A program made the translations under genes and the position numbers. Positions 1 through 10,282 of a DNA stretch of 64,000 nt are shown here, piece by piece. The stretch is from assembly GCA_000827495.1 (NCBI GenBank), contig KN817567.1, forward strand, positions 1-64,000. Direction: 5' to 3'. This DNA is from Hypholoma sublateritium FD-334 SS-4 (taxonomy: Eukaryota; Basidiomycota; Agaricomycetes; Agaricales; Strophariaceae). Under the pieces are notes generated by a model. That model ran no database searches, was not told where the DNA came from, and saw only the letters and a list, made by a program, of their open reading frames with translations. The first letter of the stretch is position 1. Every line of letters starts with the position of its first letter.

Positions 1-246
1 TACCGCCATATAGTGGAATTACTTGATGAGGATGACGAAGAAAGTTCCCAGATTATCAAATTCTACAACCAGTAAGACCTTTTGGTATATAGTAGTTTTG
101 TTGCTGATCCTACATCTAGCCATGTTTTCGGAGCAAAGGATCCCGGCGTTGATACTGATCTCAATTTGTCAGCCGCAGAGGATGAGTATGCAGTAATTAA
201 AAGACAGCGAGCCTCAAAACGAGCGCGTCTCAATAATTCCGATTAA
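1..246 (+). CDS. 3' end of an unidentified gene (partial)
   Basis: An open frame enters from the left edge and runs to about 71. A short GT-AG intron (72-119, starting gtaaga and ending ctag) then leads into a last exon that stops with TAA at 244-246. The joined tail reads RHIVELLDEDDEESSQIIKF at the start and ends with a basic stretch containing KRQRASKRARL, which could be a nuclear-localisation signal. The pattern of an acidic helix, then FYN, then VFG, then a basic tail resembles the C-termini of some agaricomycete DNA-transposon proteins. That is an impression only. The gene lies in repeat-rich DNA, so a mobile-element origin is plausible. The identity is unknown. Confidence 0.4.
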
Positions 247-812
247 TGTATTAACTATATACTTATAATTACAACATAATTTTCTTTGCCAATTATTTCC
301 TCTTTTTCATGTAGTGAATAGCCAGGTCTAATTCTGAGAAAATTGTGGCAAGTAATTGACATCCGAGATCTGATATGCAAGTGGATATTCTGGTATTGCA
401 GTACAAGAATTGAAACCATGACATGCCCTTCTTGTCGTACTGCTGGGTGAGGACAAAAATCTTCAGCATTCCCAATGGCACAATTTTATTTTCTGCTGCG
501 ATGGGGGGTAGCATATTCAGTCAGAATCATATGATCCAAGAAGTTTGATTTGTTCATGTCCTACTATCTATGTGCCTGCAATATTGTTGACATTTCAGAA
601 GTAATATTAGATTTACACCAGAATCATATCATTATTTGACTAGGTAGTTATGCTCAAATTTCTCGACATTGCACAATCTGCGTTATANATATGCAAGGCG
701 AGCCTCGCGATCTGCCTCGATAATCATGCCCAGATTTGTTTACGCTGACTATGAATGTAGAAAACACAATAATTGGAGTCAATGAGCATTGAAAGAAAAT
801 CTGGTGATACAA
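247..812. other. A/T-rich intergenic DNA
   Basis: No frame here looks coding, and the only ORFs are short and of biased composition. The stretch is A/T-rich compared with the genes of the window and contains an ambiguous base near 688. It probably includes the 3' untranslated region of the partial gene on its left. I see no RNA gene or regulatory site I can support. Confidence 0.5.
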
Positions 813-1045
813 GACAACAATCAATAAATTAGGGAGTATTGGACAATCTCATAGCAGGATTGTAGATACGAGAAAAACATGTAGGCAGTGCTAATGCAAG
901 ACAAGAATTAATAAACTGGGGGGTCTTGGCTAAATTTATAGCAGGATTGTAGATATAAGAAAAGTATGTAGGTGGTGCTAATGAAAGACCAGAATCTAAA
1001 ATCTAGGTGATAATGGTCAAATTTATGCCAAGATTGTAGATACAA
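813..1045. repeat. Degenerate tandem repeat, about 87-bp unit, about 2.7 copies
   Basis: Three successive blocks start near 813, 900 and 986 with GACAAGAAT-like sequence. They share the core ATAGCAGGATTGTAGATA and, in the first two, a following segment GTAGG..GTGCTAATG. The units differ by many substitutions and small indels, so the array is old. There is no coding frame through it. Function, if any, is unknown. Confidence 0.75.
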
Positions 1046-1230
1046 CAAGCCTAATCCTACCATATATACACCTGCAAATCTGACGCTCAATCAGCAACTT
1101 ATNAACATTACGCAAAAGCTCCTTTCTTATCATGCCCGGCAAAGCATTGGGACCATATCTAGGTGGTATCTTATATACAGCCCTATCAAGGGTATACAAT
1201 GTTGTATAATGTTCTACTCGTTTTGCTGAT

Positions 1231-1413
1231 GGTGCACCGCGTCCACATAGTCTGGATCAAAGTTGATCAGCTATTTTTGTCTACCGGGGCCTTTAGTAGT
1301 ATACCTTGCACAAGCTTTCTTCCCTCCGGCGTGAGCCGCCGCCGCACCTTCAAGTTGGCGTCGTCGGCGGAGGCACCCACCAATAGCTCGGGGGATCGGT
1401 AGTACATGGGCAT
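1231..1413 (-). pseudogene. Truncated homeodomain-like gene (HD remnant)
   Basis: On the minus strand an ATG at 1411-1413 opens a frame that begins MPMYYRS and continues to RRRLTPEGRKLVQ. This nearly matches exon 1 of HD-A at 12688-12802. The exon is followed by the same kind of short intron and by the first 21 bases of exon 2 (DYVD.VH). Homology then stops at about 1231, and the rest of the gene, including the WLQN helix and the C-terminal half, is absent. The upstream DNA, with a TATAAAGCGC box at 1531-1540, is also a copy of the HD-A promoter. It is a 5' fragment in inverted orientation to the intact genes and can make no complete protein. Confidence 0.8.
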
Positions 1414-1530
1414 TGCAAAGGAAGCAGAAATGAACGAATGCTTGGCTGGAAGCCACCCTGGGGCTCTTAGAAGACAAAAAGATGTTGCTTTTTGTGCTGC
1501 ACTAGAATATTCCTGGGCCCACTCGCACTG

Positions 1531-1540
1531 GCGCTTTATA
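1531..1540 (-). promoter_or_regulatory. TATA box of the HD remnant
   Basis: The plus-strand sequence GCGCTTTATA is the exact reverse complement of TATAAAGCGC found 117 bp upstream of the HD-A start. Here it lies 127 bp upstream of the remnant's ATG. Its conservation between two copies on opposite strands supports it as the core promoter of this gene family. Confidence 0.6.
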
Positions 1541-1916
1541 TTTAGCGTGGCCGCCGCTTGTCACGTATACGGTATTCCGTGGCCAGAAACGCTTCTTGAT
1601 GTTGCTTTTGCTTTGGCCTTGGGCCTGGGCGGGGGGGCGTAAGCGGGAATCCGAAAGGCGGGTGGGGAGCCTGGTGCTGGCACGCTGGGTTTATATACAC
1701 AAAAATGGCACGCGTGGTCAAGTGCGTTTTGTTTTATGTACATGCCCGCCTGACAGACAGACAGACATTCCTTCGTTGGCTCCGCTAATTTAATCTGCGC
1801 CCCTTATCGATGCTGCTATCTAGTATCGGCCGCCAATCAGAGTTCTGCACGCGCCTTCCCTTCAAGAGGCGGGAGCCAGAAGACATGCATGCACGCACGT
1901 TCATTGGCTCCAAGGG

Positions 1917-2013
1917 TTACGGTGTTCGAGAACCGCAAGGTTAACTCGACATTTGACATTCAACATTTCTGATTCCCATCGCACAGCCTCATCACATGCC
2001 CCTCCGTCCTGCA
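1917..2013 (+). repeat. Left terminal inverted repeat
   Basis: This 97-bp segment matches the reverse complement of 6050-6146 across its whole length by eye. Homology breaks right after CGTCCTGCA, where the inner inverted pair takes over. AGGG precedes it as the proposed target duplication. Confidence 0.8.
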
Positions 2014-2272
2014 CCAACCTACGCCCTCTTGCCTCAATCTCTACATTCTCAGATTTTCACCAGAATATATTTACTCTTTTATCTCAATACAATAAATAGT
2101 TTTAAGCCAANTGCCTGCCAGTCTTGCGGTATGGGTGTGGAAACTGAGAACGGGGACCCCGAAACTGAAGAGATCAGAGAGGTCACGTGACTTGCCGCAC
2201 AAGCCGACNTCCTCAGATCATCTACGCGCCGACGACGCNTTTGAACTTTGCCCTGCTCACGCGCGCACCCAC
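2005..2272 (+). repeat. Inner inverted repeat, left copy
   Basis: About 268 bp that recur inverted at 3482-3750. The copies are nearly identical except for ambiguous bases, and begin CGTCCTGCACCAACCTACG. The pair encloses 1.2 kb and lies within the outer element, just inside its left end. There is no clear target duplication, so this could be a nested foldback element or an internal rearrangement of the host element. Confidence 0.75.
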
Positions 2273-3481
2273 TGAAGCTGCAGAAAATTGTAAATAAACA
2301 TTATCGCTTGGTCATTTCGTGGCCTCAAATTTACATGAAGTTTGGTGCAGCTCATAACAGCACCGATACTTGTAGTTTCTACCTCAGCGCGGGTGACACA
2401 GTGCACGACGGGACGANCGCNACGCGCGCTTGGGCTATCCTTCAGGAAAAGTAGAGCGTCATGAGTTCAAAACTTCAATTATTAATGCCCTTCATGCATA
2501 CAAAGCCTTTAATTGTTTAGGTAGTACATCTTGCAAAAGAATTGGGTTGTAGAGCAGATTTGGGATAGATAGCTTTATATAAATCACCCATTCATTCAGA
2601 GAATACATGGTTTATACTGCAGTCGATNCATAGGAAGTAAGAAAGTATCCAGGGTATATGTAAGGTATACGTTCAATATAAATATAATNAGTGTTAGATT
2701 CTGATAAACTCCCTATCGNAAATACTACAACTTTCAGAAATTCTCTTGCATCTCTGGGCATGGTGGAAATTTCTACAGATAACTATAACTTATGCACTGT
2801 AAGAAATCTCGCGTAAGGGCGGCGCATGGTCTAAAAGGCAAATGAAGGGAGCACGCCCTTCATCCATGGGAGGGCCAGGGAGGCGAGCGCGGAATTACAA
2901 CCAGCGTTCCACTACTTTTTGGACAAAAGCGGTGCGCATGCACGCGTTCTTGGGTACGCAACGCGCTGCACCTCTCTGGAGAAATATCGAACCCACCGAG
3001 CAACGGAAAGGGATGGTGCGCGCTGGGCGCTCGGTCGTCGGATATCAGAGAAGATAGATGAGCAGGCACTTGCAGAGAGGCTCGGAGAGCTCATATAAAC
3101 AATGCGCTGCCATTTTAAGCCGTTGGGGATACATTTGGCGTGCGCTGTGCACGATGCAGGCGCGCGGGGAATCCGTGAAACGCTGCGCTCGGCGGGATAG
3201 CGGAGGCGTCACTGTCACAGACGTGGGTGATGAAGAACACATTCCAAATCGGCAGGAGCGGCTTCTCTGACTACTTATATAGAGATTTCCCTCACCCGCT
3301 CGGATGGCCGGGATAGCGCACAGGGGTGTGCGTGATGCAAGCACTTGGAGGGAGCGCACTGGGATACACGCAATGCAACACAGCACGCGCGCGCGGACAC
3401 ATATACCCTCCAGGGTGCACACATGCGTGCGAGACANCGCACACGCGCAGCGTGCCACAGTCTTCCTGCCGCGCTGTTGCA
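2273..3481. other. Interior of the inner inverted pair; no gene seen
   Basis: The stretch has several open frames in overlapping registers (for example 3045-3620 minus), but they are rich in Cys/Arg/His from CG-rich and CA-rich sequence and match nothing I recognise. Several ambiguous bases fall here (near 2416, 2421, 2628, 2690, 2720 and 3437). I see no transposase and no RNA gene. Confidence 0.4.
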
Positions 3482-3750
3482 AGTGAGTGCGCGCCTGAGC
3501 AGGGCAAAGTTCAAACGCGTCGTCGGCGCGTAGATGATCTGAGGACGTCGGCTTGTGCGGCAAGTCACGTGACCTCTCTGATCTCTTCAGTTTCGGGGTC
3601 CCCGTTCTCAGTTTCCACACCCATACCGCAAGACTGGCAGGCANTTGGCTTAAAACTATTTATTGTATTGAGATAAAAGAGTAAATATATTCTGGTGAAA
3701 ATCTGAGAATGTAGAGATTGAGGCAAGAGGGCGTAGGTTGGTGCAGGACG
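3482..3750 (-). repeat. Inner inverted repeat, right copy
   Basis: Reverse-complement partner of 2005-2272, ending GGTTGGTGCAGGACG. Beyond it at 3751 the sequence resumes the subterminal pattern that pairs with the right half of the outer element (about 5735-6050). This is the layout expected if the inner unit was inserted into the outer element. Confidence 0.75.
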
Positions 3751-5640
3751 CACCTAATAGTGCCATAGTATTGCAATACTAGCTACAACCATAGTGGGTG
3801 GGTGTTGCAATAATCACTACAACTGTAGTACTGTCTAAGCAGTAGCCCAGCGGGCATGGCTGGTGCAATACTGCTGCAATACTGTTGCAATATCCCGCCC
3901 CTCTACCATAATAGATGGCGGATGCACTCCTCCGCTCCTTTTGATGCGCCCATTGTCATGTTTCTCCGGGTCTATATATAAATATGAGCAGCTTGGGTCA
4001 TAATTATCTATTTTGATCACCTCTCGACCGCTGCTAGCTTGGTTCATCCCAGACGTGCTATTAATAATACTACCTCGTACCCTCGGGCCCTTCGCGTGCC
4101 GCGCAGCTTCCCTGCCGGCCCTGTTTCCTGCACTTTCCCGGCCGTTCTCCGCCATTCCCCCGGTCCCGCCGCTGCGCCTTGACCGCCGGACCTTCCGCCT
4201 GCGCGCTTTCGTGCTGTTCCCAGGTGCATGTGTGCCGCGCGGATTTCCTTCCCAGCGCTTTGAACTTACCCAGCTGCTTCCCGCCGTTCCCCGCCGCCGT
4301 GCGACCCACGCATTCCACATCCAGGTATGTGCACCTTTCTCTAGTGCATGTGAATTACAACATGCGCGGTGCGGCGATCGTGCTTTGCCTTGCGCGCCCA
4401 ACTTTATGGGCGGCTCTGCTGCAGTCCCGGCCCATTGCCTTCCATCGACAATCTATATTTAAATCTATAATGTTTCTACTCTGGTACTTCGGTCATGGGT
4501 GCCTTTTTTCTACCGTCCAGTTCTCCTGGGCGTGCCACACTTGGATCCGCACTTCCTTGTCGAAGTCGAAGTCAGCGAGAATCTGGGCGACTAATAATAG
4601 GTTAGTGCTGACTATCCAATCAGAGATCAGATATTTAGACGCTGAAAAAAACAGTCTTATTTTCATGTAGGCTCGTATTTTGCGCTGAGAGGCATGAAAG
4701 TTGGCCAAACATATGCTTGGGATGTCCTTTCAATTTTCTGCTAAAAATTTGGTTCAAAACAGGCCGGGAACAAGTCTAACAGCGCATGTCCAAATCAATC
4801 AGCCAATTGTATCGCAAATAGATAGGCGCTGAAAGTACCGTACGGAATATAAAAACACAGTATAGTACATGCAGATCTGAGCCAAAGACCTTCAAACTTT
4901 GGGAAATAGTAGACCAAGTAGATTCAAGTAGATATACAAAGTTATTTCGCTCAAATCCGTGCACTGAGTAGATTTATCGAGGTGCGGCCGCATTATACCA
5001 ATACACATCCAAAGTTTCATTACAAGTTCTAGGTGCGATATGCCGGACTCCGTCCCTGAAATCCTTATTGTTGATTATGAATTCTGTTGCACCACGTCTT
5101 ACGGACTTCGTACATGCTTAAGGTAAATACTGAAATGGTGTGATGTGCCTTGCATCGTATCTTGTGAGAATACCGCCCATTACCAAGTACCGGGCATAGG
5201 CTTAGCAAGTATTGCACAAGTATTGCAATACTGTTGCCATACTTGTTACACCATGACGTGTTCACGTCCCATGATTATACATCTAATTAAGGTATGCTTA
5301 TTCTTTTCGAGGGCTGATAGGGCGGGCGTATGCGTACAGGCGGGAGGAGGGACGACGGCGGGTAGAGCAGAGCCGGCAGAAAAATATTATTGATAAATGG
5401 CACCAGTAGTGGACAAAGCCAGCGGCAGCCGTGCAGCGAAGGCGAGATATCGCGCGTACGCACGGGAGGACTCAGGAGGGCGCACATATAAGGCAGGAGC
5501 GGCTAGTGGCAGGCGCGCCGTGCCAACGCCGCGCGCATAAGTGGAAGTAGGCGTGGCAGTGGCGGTGCGCGTAACATGGAGGCATAAGAGGCGGCCACGT
5601 AGATCAAGCGGGAGTGCCGGCGGACAGGCGTGAAGGCCTG

Positions 5641-5705
5641 GCGGACGGCGGGAGCGGTGGCGGGCGGGAGCGGTGGCGGGCGGGAGCGGCGGTGGGCGGG
5701 AGCAG
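5641..5705. repeat. Short GC-rich tandem repeat
   Basis: Three to four copies of a roughly 17-bp GGCGGGAGCGGTGGCGG unit lie in tandem inside the right half of the terminal-repeat element. It resembles the subterminal repeats that transposases of several DNA-transposon families bind. No binding evidence is visible here. Confidence 0.6.
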
Positions 5706-6049
5706 GAAAGCCGCGTGGCAACGGCGAGAGATTATTAATAGAACGGATATCGTGAACCAAGCTAGAGCAAAAACAGTTTAAGAATAGATATTATTATGAC
5801 CCAAGCGGCTCACATATATTTATAGACCGCGGAAACATATCATTGGGCGCATCAAAGGGATGAATGGGAGAAGCGCGCCCCCAATCATTCCGGTAGAGGG
5901 GCGGGATATTGTTGCAGCACTGTTGCAACACTGTTGCACCAGCCATGCATGCTAGCCTACTCTGTAGACAGTACTACAACTGTAGTGATTATTGCAACAC
6001 TCACGGACTACTGCTGTAGCCATTATTGCACCACATTGGCATATACGGC

Positions 6050-6146
6050 TGCAGGACGGAGGGGCATGTGATGAGGCTGTGCGATGGGAATCAGAAATGT
6101 TGAATGTCAAATGTCGAGTTAACCTTGCGGTTCTCGAACACCGTAA
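6050..6146 (-). repeat. Right terminal inverted repeat
   Basis: Mirror copy of 1917-2013, ending CTCGAACACCGTAA and followed by AGGG. The two ends appear not to have diverged, which suggests a recent insertion or recent sequence homogenisation. Confidence 0.8.
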
Positions 6147-6150
6147 AGGG

Positions 6151-6965
6151 TGGGGTTACCCTGACTTTGGTTACGCTGATAGTAAGTGATACGCAGGGTC
6201 GTGCGTGGCTTTGCCGTGGTCCGTCCATGCAACTACTTATAGTGCACCGTACATATGCTTTGCCAGCACAGTGCACTATGTTGTGCCCAGATAGATTACT
6301 GCACAAAGTGCATGGTGAGACCAGGTGGGCCACTGCACAAGTACAATAAAGCAGCATTCTGTTTTTGTCTGGGTCCAAATTAAAATGAAAATCTTCCCTT
6401 CTATTTATTTCCCCCAACTTCTTCCCATTGGCCAACTTTCCGGGCCATGCCTCCGTGGCTGAGATGCATGTTTTTGCCATCTTTTATCCATGTCAATGGA
6501 GCCGCCTTGTCAAGCTGTCTTGCTGAGACATCTCACATCTTTCCTTACTCAAATAAATTATGAATGCCCATCGATTACACTGAGACCCTCTTCTTCTTCT
6601 AAAGGGGAGCAAACATTCTAATGGGGTGCAAACATTCTAATGGGGTGCAAAGCAGAGAACATGACTAAAAACAATAGCACTTACATAATCTGGTGTCGTA
6701 CACCTCCCCCCTATCGCCAATACGTCGATGACCTGCGATGACCACCAGCCTCCACCAGCTCCAACTGCCCCAACGCCCCCAGCGCTCCACGCCGCTGGTG
6801 CCTGCAAGCCGCTGGCCCTGCACCCCATATATCACCCGACCTGCATTCAACGTACAGATGCACGATGGAGATGCATCGTTCGGCGCCCCGGTTCATCCTT
6901 GACGACGTGTGCCGACCCCGTTCCCCAGCGTTCAACGCTCCCCAACGCATATCCATTCCTCGAGG
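6151..6965 (-). repeat. Left arm (inner part) of the large inverted duplication
   Basis: The plus strand here matches the minus strand of about 11385-12170, including GAGGCATGGCCCGGAAA-type blocks and the TACAGATGCACGATGGAGAT segment near 6850 and 11490. Identity is moderate, with indels. The arm ends near 6965, about 0.5 kb before the SFC1 start, so the SFC1 upstream region abuts the repeat. Confidence 0.7.
6603..6655. repeat. Short tandem repeat, 19-20-bp unit, about 2.5 copies
   Basis: The unit GGGGTGCAAACATTCTAAT recurs head to tail from 6603 to 6655. The matching place in the other arm (about 11735-11745) lacks the expansion, so it arose after the duplication. Confidence 0.6.
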
Positions 6966-7267
6966 CTCCCCATGAACGAACGCACGAACGAGCATCGCGT
7001 AACCGAGGTCCGAAGCCGCACCAGGTTCAAGGCCAGCGAGCAGCGTCGCCCCTCGGTACGCGGCTCTAGCCCACGGCGGAGCCGCGCAGCGAGCGAGCGA
7101 ATACACGCCGCACATACTTATAGCAGCGGCGTTATGCGGCCCCGCGACGCGCCTCCGGCGCCCAGTGGCTGTAAGAGCGGAAGTCCGCCCGCCTGCGGCG
7201 GCTGACACCGGTACGGCGCCTGCGCGCATTCACATGATAACGGCCCCGGTCCAGGCGCGCGTCTCTT

Positions 7268-7473
7268 ATAAGAGGTTATATATTATAAGGCACTGCCCCC
7301 GCTCCGCCCCGCACACTGCTTAATAGTTTCGCCCCGCGTTCCCTTCCCCACACTCCACGTGCGCCATTCGTTCGTCGTTCGTCTTCACCCCCGCCGCACA
7401 CGCACCTAGCGCGTAAAGGAAAGGAAGGAAAAGGAAAGGAAGGGAAAAGGGAGGAGTAGGAAAAGGAAAAGGG
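7268..7473 (+). promoter_or_regulatory. SFC1 core promoter and polypurine leader
   Basis: TATA-like sequence (TTATATATTATAAGG) lies near 7276-7290. A strongly strand-biased polypurine tract follows at about 7415-7473, made of repeated AAAGGAAAGGAAGG blocks, and ends at the start codon. The transcript leader would be almost pure G/A just before the ATG. The rest of 6966-7267 is GC-rich upstream DNA in which I see no gene. Confidence 0.45.
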
Positions 7474-8697
7474 ATGTCGCGCAACGCGAACAAGAAGCCG
7501 GTGGGCTTCGCCACGCACATCATCGCGGGGGGCATGGCCGGCGGGTGCGAAGCGGTGAGTCCCCCCCCTCTGCGCGTCCGCGCTGAGCGCTGACTGACTG
7601 ACCGCTGCCCGCAGCTCGTGTGCCAGCCGCTCGACACGATCAAGGTCCGCATGCAGCTGTCCAAGTCCGGCCGCGCGCCAGGGGTGCGTCCCCCCTTCCC
7701 TTCCCTTTCACCCATGACGTTCGGCGCGAGCTCACCCCATTATGCGCACGCAGACGAAGCCGCGCGGGTTCCTCGCGACGGGCGCGAGCATCATGCGCCG
7801 CGAGACGCCGCTCGCGCTGTACAAGGGCCTCGGCGCGGTGCTCTCCGGCATCGTCCCGAAGATGGCGATCCGCTTCGCGAGCTTCGAGGCGTACAAGGAG
7901 GCGCTCGCGGATAAGAGCACGGGCAAGACGAGTATTGGGCATATCTTCCTCGGTGCGCCCCTTCCCTCCACCCTTCCCCCGCCCAGCTGACCACCCACCC
8001 CCCTCCGCGCGCAGCCGGCCTGGGCGCGGGCGTGACGGAGGCCGTCGCGGTCGTCACCCCGATGGAGGTCGTCAAGATCCGCCTGCAGGCACAGCAGCAC
8101 TCGCTCGCGGACCCGCTCGAGGCGCCGCGCTACCGCAACGCCGCACACGCCGTGTACACGATCGTGCGCGAGGAGGGCGCCGCCGCGCTCTACCGCGGCG
8201 TCTCGCTCACCGCGCTGCGCCAGGCGACGAACCAGGGCGCGAACTTCACCGCGTACCAGGAGCTCAAGAAGCTCGCGGAGCGCCTCCAGCCGGGGGTGGC
8301 GGAGCTGCCGTCGTACCAGCATATGATGATTGGGTTGATATCCGGCGCGATGGGCCCGTTCTCGAACGCCCCGATCGACACGATCAAGACGCGTGCGTCC
8401 CTTCCCCCCCTCCCCCTTACCTCCTCGCGTGCGTGTGCTGACTCCCCCCCTGGCGCGCGAACAGGCCTGCAGAAATCCCCCGCCGTCCCCGGGCAGTCCG
8501 CGCTGCAGCGCATCGTCGCGATCGGCGCGGACATGTGGCGCACGGAGGGCGTGCGCTCGTTCTACAAGGGCATCACGCCGCGCGTGCTGCGCGTCGCGCC
8601 GGGGCAGGCGATCGTGTTCGCGGTGTATGAGCGCGTGAGCGGCGCGATGGAGCGGATGACGCCGAAGGTCGTGGAGGATGATGGGTACTCGGAGTAG
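7474..8697 (+). CDS. SFC1: Mitochondrial succinate/fumarate carrier
   Basis: Mitochondrial inner-membrane carrier that in yeast exchanges cytosolic succinate for matrix fumarate, supporting growth on C2 compounds. Five exons (7474-7554, 7615-7683, 7754-7952, 8015-8392, 8465-8697) join to 319 residues, close to the yeast protein. The three tandem carrier repeats each show their PX[DE]XX[KR] signature: PLDTIK, PMEVVK and PIDTIK. The first repeat starts GFATHIIAGGMAGGCEA, and the segment GIVPKMAIRFASFEAYK is typical of this subfamily. All introns are short GT-AG. The start is the first ATG after the purine leader and gives the usual short N-terminus. The gene lies between the arms of an inverted duplication but looks intact. 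The substrate is inferred from family resemblance. Confidence 0.88.
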
Positions 8698-9141
8698 AAT
8701 GGGTGTTCGGAGGGGGTATTTGTGCCGGCGGGCACGCATTGCATCGCATTGGAATCGGGATCTTCGCATGGCTCGCATACGCGCCTGGACAAATAATTTA
8801 ATTGTAACGTTTTCAAAACACTTCCTTGGGATGATTTTCTGTGGGCACCATGAAAACTCGATGCAAGGCGAAGTACTTATTGCCCGTGTCTGTATTATCG
8901 TAACAATTAGTGTCAGAGAACGAATCAGCTTGCTAATCGAATAACCAGTCGCGAGCGCACAAGCATTTAGGCGCCCGCCGGTGCGCTTGGCCTTTCGCAC
9001 TTTCCCAGTCCTGCTCGTTTTGCGCTCGTTCACTGTTTTTCTTGCAGCATAATTGTGTATTTACGATGAGATTTTCCAGCCTGTAAACCCTATCAATTTC
9101 CATCCTACGCAGCCGGCGCTCCAAAAACAGAGGAAATGATT
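8698..9141. other. Intergenic DNA between convergent SFC1 and F-box1
   Basis: These 444 bases lie between two genes that converge tail to tail. They probably hold both 3' untranslated regions. The DNA becomes A/T-rich after 8780. I see no coding frame, RNA gene or repeat. Confidence 0.5.
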
Positions 9142-10138
9142 CTAGCCCGACCCATCCTGCAGGCGCCGCTCCACTTCCTCTTCTACAACGTCCCAGAAAT
9201 CGCCCCCGCCCCGTGCGCCCCGCTCCCAGTCGGCACGCGGTATTTCCGACAGGAACACAACGCGCACGCCCCACGCCGCTCTGATATACGGGCTGTTGTT
9301 GACCACGACGTCCGCGTATCGGTACTGCTCGCCGCCGCGGTAGTGGCCGAGCGCGACATATCGAATGACGGGGAGCACCTGCATCACCGGCGCCAGTAGC
9401 TCGGGGCTGCAGCACGCGAAGGCAAGGTGGGTGAGGGACACGAGGGTCTCCCAGCCCGTGTAGAACGGCCAGTTCTCGTCGTCGTCCGCCAGGTGGAGGT
9501 GCGTGAGGCTGCGAAAGCGCACGGTGTCGAAAGTGGGCATCGCAGACGCGTCGCTCGTGTTCCACCAGAGATTGACGTACAACCTCCTCAACGCCGTGCC
9601 TGCCTGTGGGTTGTCGAAGAAGGCGAGACTCTTGACCGATTTGTTTAAAATAACCATCTTATTTATAACGAGGTTCTCGACGCCGGTGCAGATAGCCAAG
9701 ACGCGGTCGATCTCGCCCTCCTCGTAGTGTCCACCAAAAATACCCAGGTTCTTGACATGTTGGGCGTAGTATTCCAGGGGCATTTTGCCGCTGGTTAATT
9801 TGGCGAGGAAGGACTTCATTTTCCCCTGCCGCTGTGAATGGAACTCTTCCGTGATGCAGACAGTCGCGAGCAGGATGGGATCGATCCTGCGGCGGGTGAA
9901 CTGCGAAGGACAATAGAATAAGCGCAACTACTAACCATTTGTACACCATTTTGGATACAAGGACAAGATCGCTGCAAACTTCTGGGCAGTCTAGCGCGCA
10001 GGTTTCGAATATTTGTTGTTCCAGCTCAGGAGTGAGCTTAGGAGGCCCCGCCGTTTTTTGGCCTAGCAAGGACCGAAATGCGGATTGGAAGGACGAGTAG
10101 ATGGCATCAGGAAGACCCGAAGTTGTACCGGATTTCAT
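9142..10138 (-). CDS. F-box-like/leucine-rich-type protein 1
   Basis: Two exons (9936-10138 and 9142-9886), split by a 49-nt intron, give 315 residues. Residues about 30-70 (PPKLTPELEQQIFETCALDC...LVLVSKMVYKW) have the PPELxxxIFE...L..VCKxxYxW pattern of the agaricomycete F-box-like family. The remainder has short Leu-rich segments (SLTHLHLADDDE, SLTHLAFACC) like the degenerate repeats of these proteins. F-box proteins usually recruit substrates to SCF ubiquitin ligases, but here that role is inferred. It is a paralogue of the protein at 14312-15285, with the same intron position within the TGG codon before IDPI. It lies beside an unknown gene and upstream of HD-A. Confidence 0.7.
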
Positions 10139-10282
10139 GTGATCAGGGCGTGGAAGGGGAGCACGTCTATGCCATTATAACAATATAATCATGGGCAATT
10201 TGCATTCAAGGATGGACTGAGATGCTCACCCAATGGCAGAAATTTGCTCGTTGATGTCGGATAGAAAGTTCTCTGAACGAAG

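Larger units (their letters stand above)
1231..1912 (-). repeat. Left arm (outer part) of a large inverted duplication
   Basis: This stretch is the reverse complement, with divergence, of about 12200-12885. It covers the start of HD exon 2, exon 1, both TATA-like boxes and the GCGGGCATGTACATAAAA upstream block. The arm resumes at 6151 after a 4.2-kb inserted element. Homology ends abruptly at 1231 inside an exon, so the duplication or a later deletion broke there. Confidence 0.75.
1917..6146. mobile_element. 4.2-kb terminal-inverted-repeat element, apparently non-autonomous
   Basis: The ends at 1917-2013 and 6050-6146 are inverted repeats of 97 bp, starting TTACGGTGTTCGAGAACC, and look identical by eye. 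A 4-bp direct repeat AGGG flanks them (1913-1916 and 6147-6150), as a target-site duplication would. The flanking DNA on both sides matches one continuous sequence around 12170-12240 in the uninterrupted copy, which marks this as an insertion. Weaker inverted homology continues inward (3755 to about 4070 against 6050 to about 5735). The interior is partly C-rich and partly A/T-rich, with no frame that looks like a transposase. The superfamily is not clear to me. Confidence 0.7.

Noticed and set aside
3045..3620. 191-codon minus-strand frame within the nested inverted repeats
   Set aside because: It is rich in Cys, Arg and His from simple GC/CA sequence, contains ambiguous bases, includes inverted-repeat DNA and overlaps equally long frames on both strands.
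7620..8441. 273-codon plus-strand frame overlapping SFC1 in another register
   Set aside because: Arg/Ala-rich out-of-frame reading of the carrier exons; it crosses clear introns and has no motif.
7732..9033. 433-codon minus-strand frame opposite SFC1
   Set aside because: It is antisense to conserved carrier exons, spans their introns, and its Arg-rich composition is what GC-rich codons give on the other strand.
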